Shown piece by piece: positions 5,776 to 6,666 of a DNA stretch of 6,666 nucleotides. Source of the DNA: Bacillota bacterium. Its GTDB lineage: Bacteria; Bacillota; Clostridia; Peptostreptococcales; Anaerovoracaceae. Made by a program: the position numbers and the translations under genes. The notes below the pieces were generated by a model, which did no database searches, was not told the origin of the DNA, and worked only from the letters and a program-made list of their open reading frames with translations. The stretch is from NCBI GenBank assembly GCA_017936025.1, contig JAGBGL010000029.1, positions 1 through 6,666 on the forward strand, in the 5' to 3' direction. Position 1 is the first letter of the stretch; every line of letters starts with the position of its first letter.

Positions 5776-6666
5776 TTATTTAGCAGGTATAGTGATATTC
5801 ATTTTTTCCGGCCTGAACAACCTGCTGTCCATCACCTTTAAGTTTTCGGCAATGGCCGGAACGAATTCCATTTTGTCTAAAATATCTTTCTCGAGGTCCA
5901 CGCCCGGCGCGATTTCAATCAGCGTCAGTCCCTGCTCAGTCAGCTTGAAAACAGCACGTTCAGTGATGTAGAAAACGGTCTGCTTTTCTTTCTTACTGCG
6001 GGAATGCTCCCCGGAGAAAGTGATATGTTCCACATGTTCTTTAAATTTGATATATGGTCCGTCTTTTATAATGTTGATTTTTCCATCTTCGATGCGGATG
6101 TCCTGCTTGCCTGCAGTGAATGTACCGAGGAAGCAGATCAGCTTTGCACCCTGGGTAATGTTGATAAATCCTCCCGGACCTGTTGTTTTTCCTGCAAAAC
6201 GTGAGACATTTACGTTTCCCGCTTTGTCCATCTGTGCAGCTCCGAGACATGCGAAATCGATGCCGCCGCCGTCATAGAAATCGAAGATATCAGGCTGCTT
6301 CAGCACCGCATCAGGATTATATGCCGCACCTGTCGCAAGGCCGTTGGCAGGCACGCCGCCCACAATCCCGCTCTCTATGGAAGCAGACACATCATTGATA
6401 TGCCCTTCTTCGTTCAGCACCGCCGAAACGTTCATCGGCAGGCCGATGCCCAGATTGATGAAGTCATTCATTCGCAGTTCCATGATGCTTCTGCGGCAGA
6501 TTACCTTTTCAATGCCGAACGGCATGTTAGCGATTTCGTCCAGTTCGATACGCTCGTGACCGGACCATGACGGAATGAAATTACCGTTTTCATATTCCTG
6601 CAGGAAATGCTGTTTTGAATTTTCAGGTTTACCTACGATAACGTAGTCGATCATTGTGGAAGGTAT
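5776..6666 (-). CDS. Acetate/propionate-type CoA-transferase (Pct/YdiF family), C-terminal part
   Basis: The 3' part of a family I CoA-transferase, about 296 codons in the window. Although an ATG lies at 6654, the frame stays open to the window edge (Ile-Pro-Ser-Thr before that Met), and MIDYVIVGKPE matches the internal segment (GxxVDYVVVxxPE) linking the two halves of Pct/YdiF proteins of about 510-530 residues, so this is a truncated view, not a start. Numbered from that Met, SIESGIVGG holds the probable catalytic Glu94 (codon 6375-6373), which forms a glutamyl-CoA thioester; GGGIDFACLGAAQMDKAGNVNVS (about 128-150) and GPGGFINI follow as in the family. Such enzymes move CoA between short-chain acyl-CoA and acetate, propionate, lactate or butyrate in fermentation. 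Partner genes would lie upstream, outside the window. Substrate range cannot be told from this part. Confidence 0.9.
   Translation of the reverse strand: MPSTMIDYVIVGKPENSKQHFLQEYENGNFIPSWSGHERIELDEIANMPFGIEKVICRRSIMELRMNDFINLGIGLPMNVSAVLNEEGHINDVSASIESGIVGGVPANGLATGAAYNPDAVLKQPDIFDFYDGGGIDFACLGAAQMDKAGNVNVSRFAGKTTGPGGFINITQGAKLICFLGTFTAGKQDIRIEDGKINIIKDGPYIKFKEHVEHITFSGEHSRSKKEKQTVFYITERAVFKLTEQGLTLIEIAPGVDLEKDILDKMEFVPAIAENLKVMDSRLFRPEKMNITIPAK

Noticed and set aside
6655..6666. ATG at 6654 as true start of the CoA-transferase, with TTCC-rich sequence upstream
   Set aside because: No SD is present in the visible upstream bases, the frame is open to the edge, and the protein begins in the middle of the two-domain family, so it is a truncated gene rather than a separate subunit.

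Overview
This window appears to come from a moderate-GC member of the Bacillota, probably an anaerobic clostridium-like gut or sediment bacterium. The grounds are strong purine-rich Shine-Dalgarno (SD) sequences before nearly every gene, a Pct/YdiF-type CoA-transferase, a PgcA-type phosphosugar mutase and an IS3-type transposase fragment typical of Firmicutes. The genus cannot be fixed from sequence reading alone.

Layout from left to right. (1) Positions 5-283 hold a small TM2-domain membrane protein on the + strand, followed by two hairpins (300-361); the second is a good intrinsic terminator. Everything after this is on the minus strand, so the TM2 gene converges with its neighbour. (2) Positions 360-3773, read right to left, form a compact cassette: a two-helix DUF3311-like membrane peptide, a sodium:solute symporter (SSS family) starting one base after the peptide's stop, then, past a terminator-like hairpin, a cytosolic YtcJ-type metal-dependent amidohydrolase. 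A sigma-A-like promoter (3816-3843) precedes the cassette. The inferred job is sodium-driven uptake of a small organic compound followed by intracellular hydrolysis; the substrate is unknown. (3) Positions 3774-4051 are a gene-poor, AT-rich stretch. It holds the promoter, a 12-bp palindrome and the truncated left end of an IS3-family insertion sequence: terminal repeat, leader hairpin, SD and the first 23 codons of orfA. (4) Positions 4052-5713 encode a complete phosphoglucomutase/phosphomannomutase-family enzyme. (5) Positions 5776-6666 are the C-terminal part of a propionate/acetate-type CoA-transferase cut by the window edge.

The most interesting items are the IS3 end remnant, whose leader hairpin both covers the transposase SD and looks like the terminator of the mutase gene, and the hairpin between symporter and amidohydrolase, whose 3' arm could alternatively pair with the amidohydrolase SD. 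I found no RNA genes, CRISPR arrays or wholly new system.
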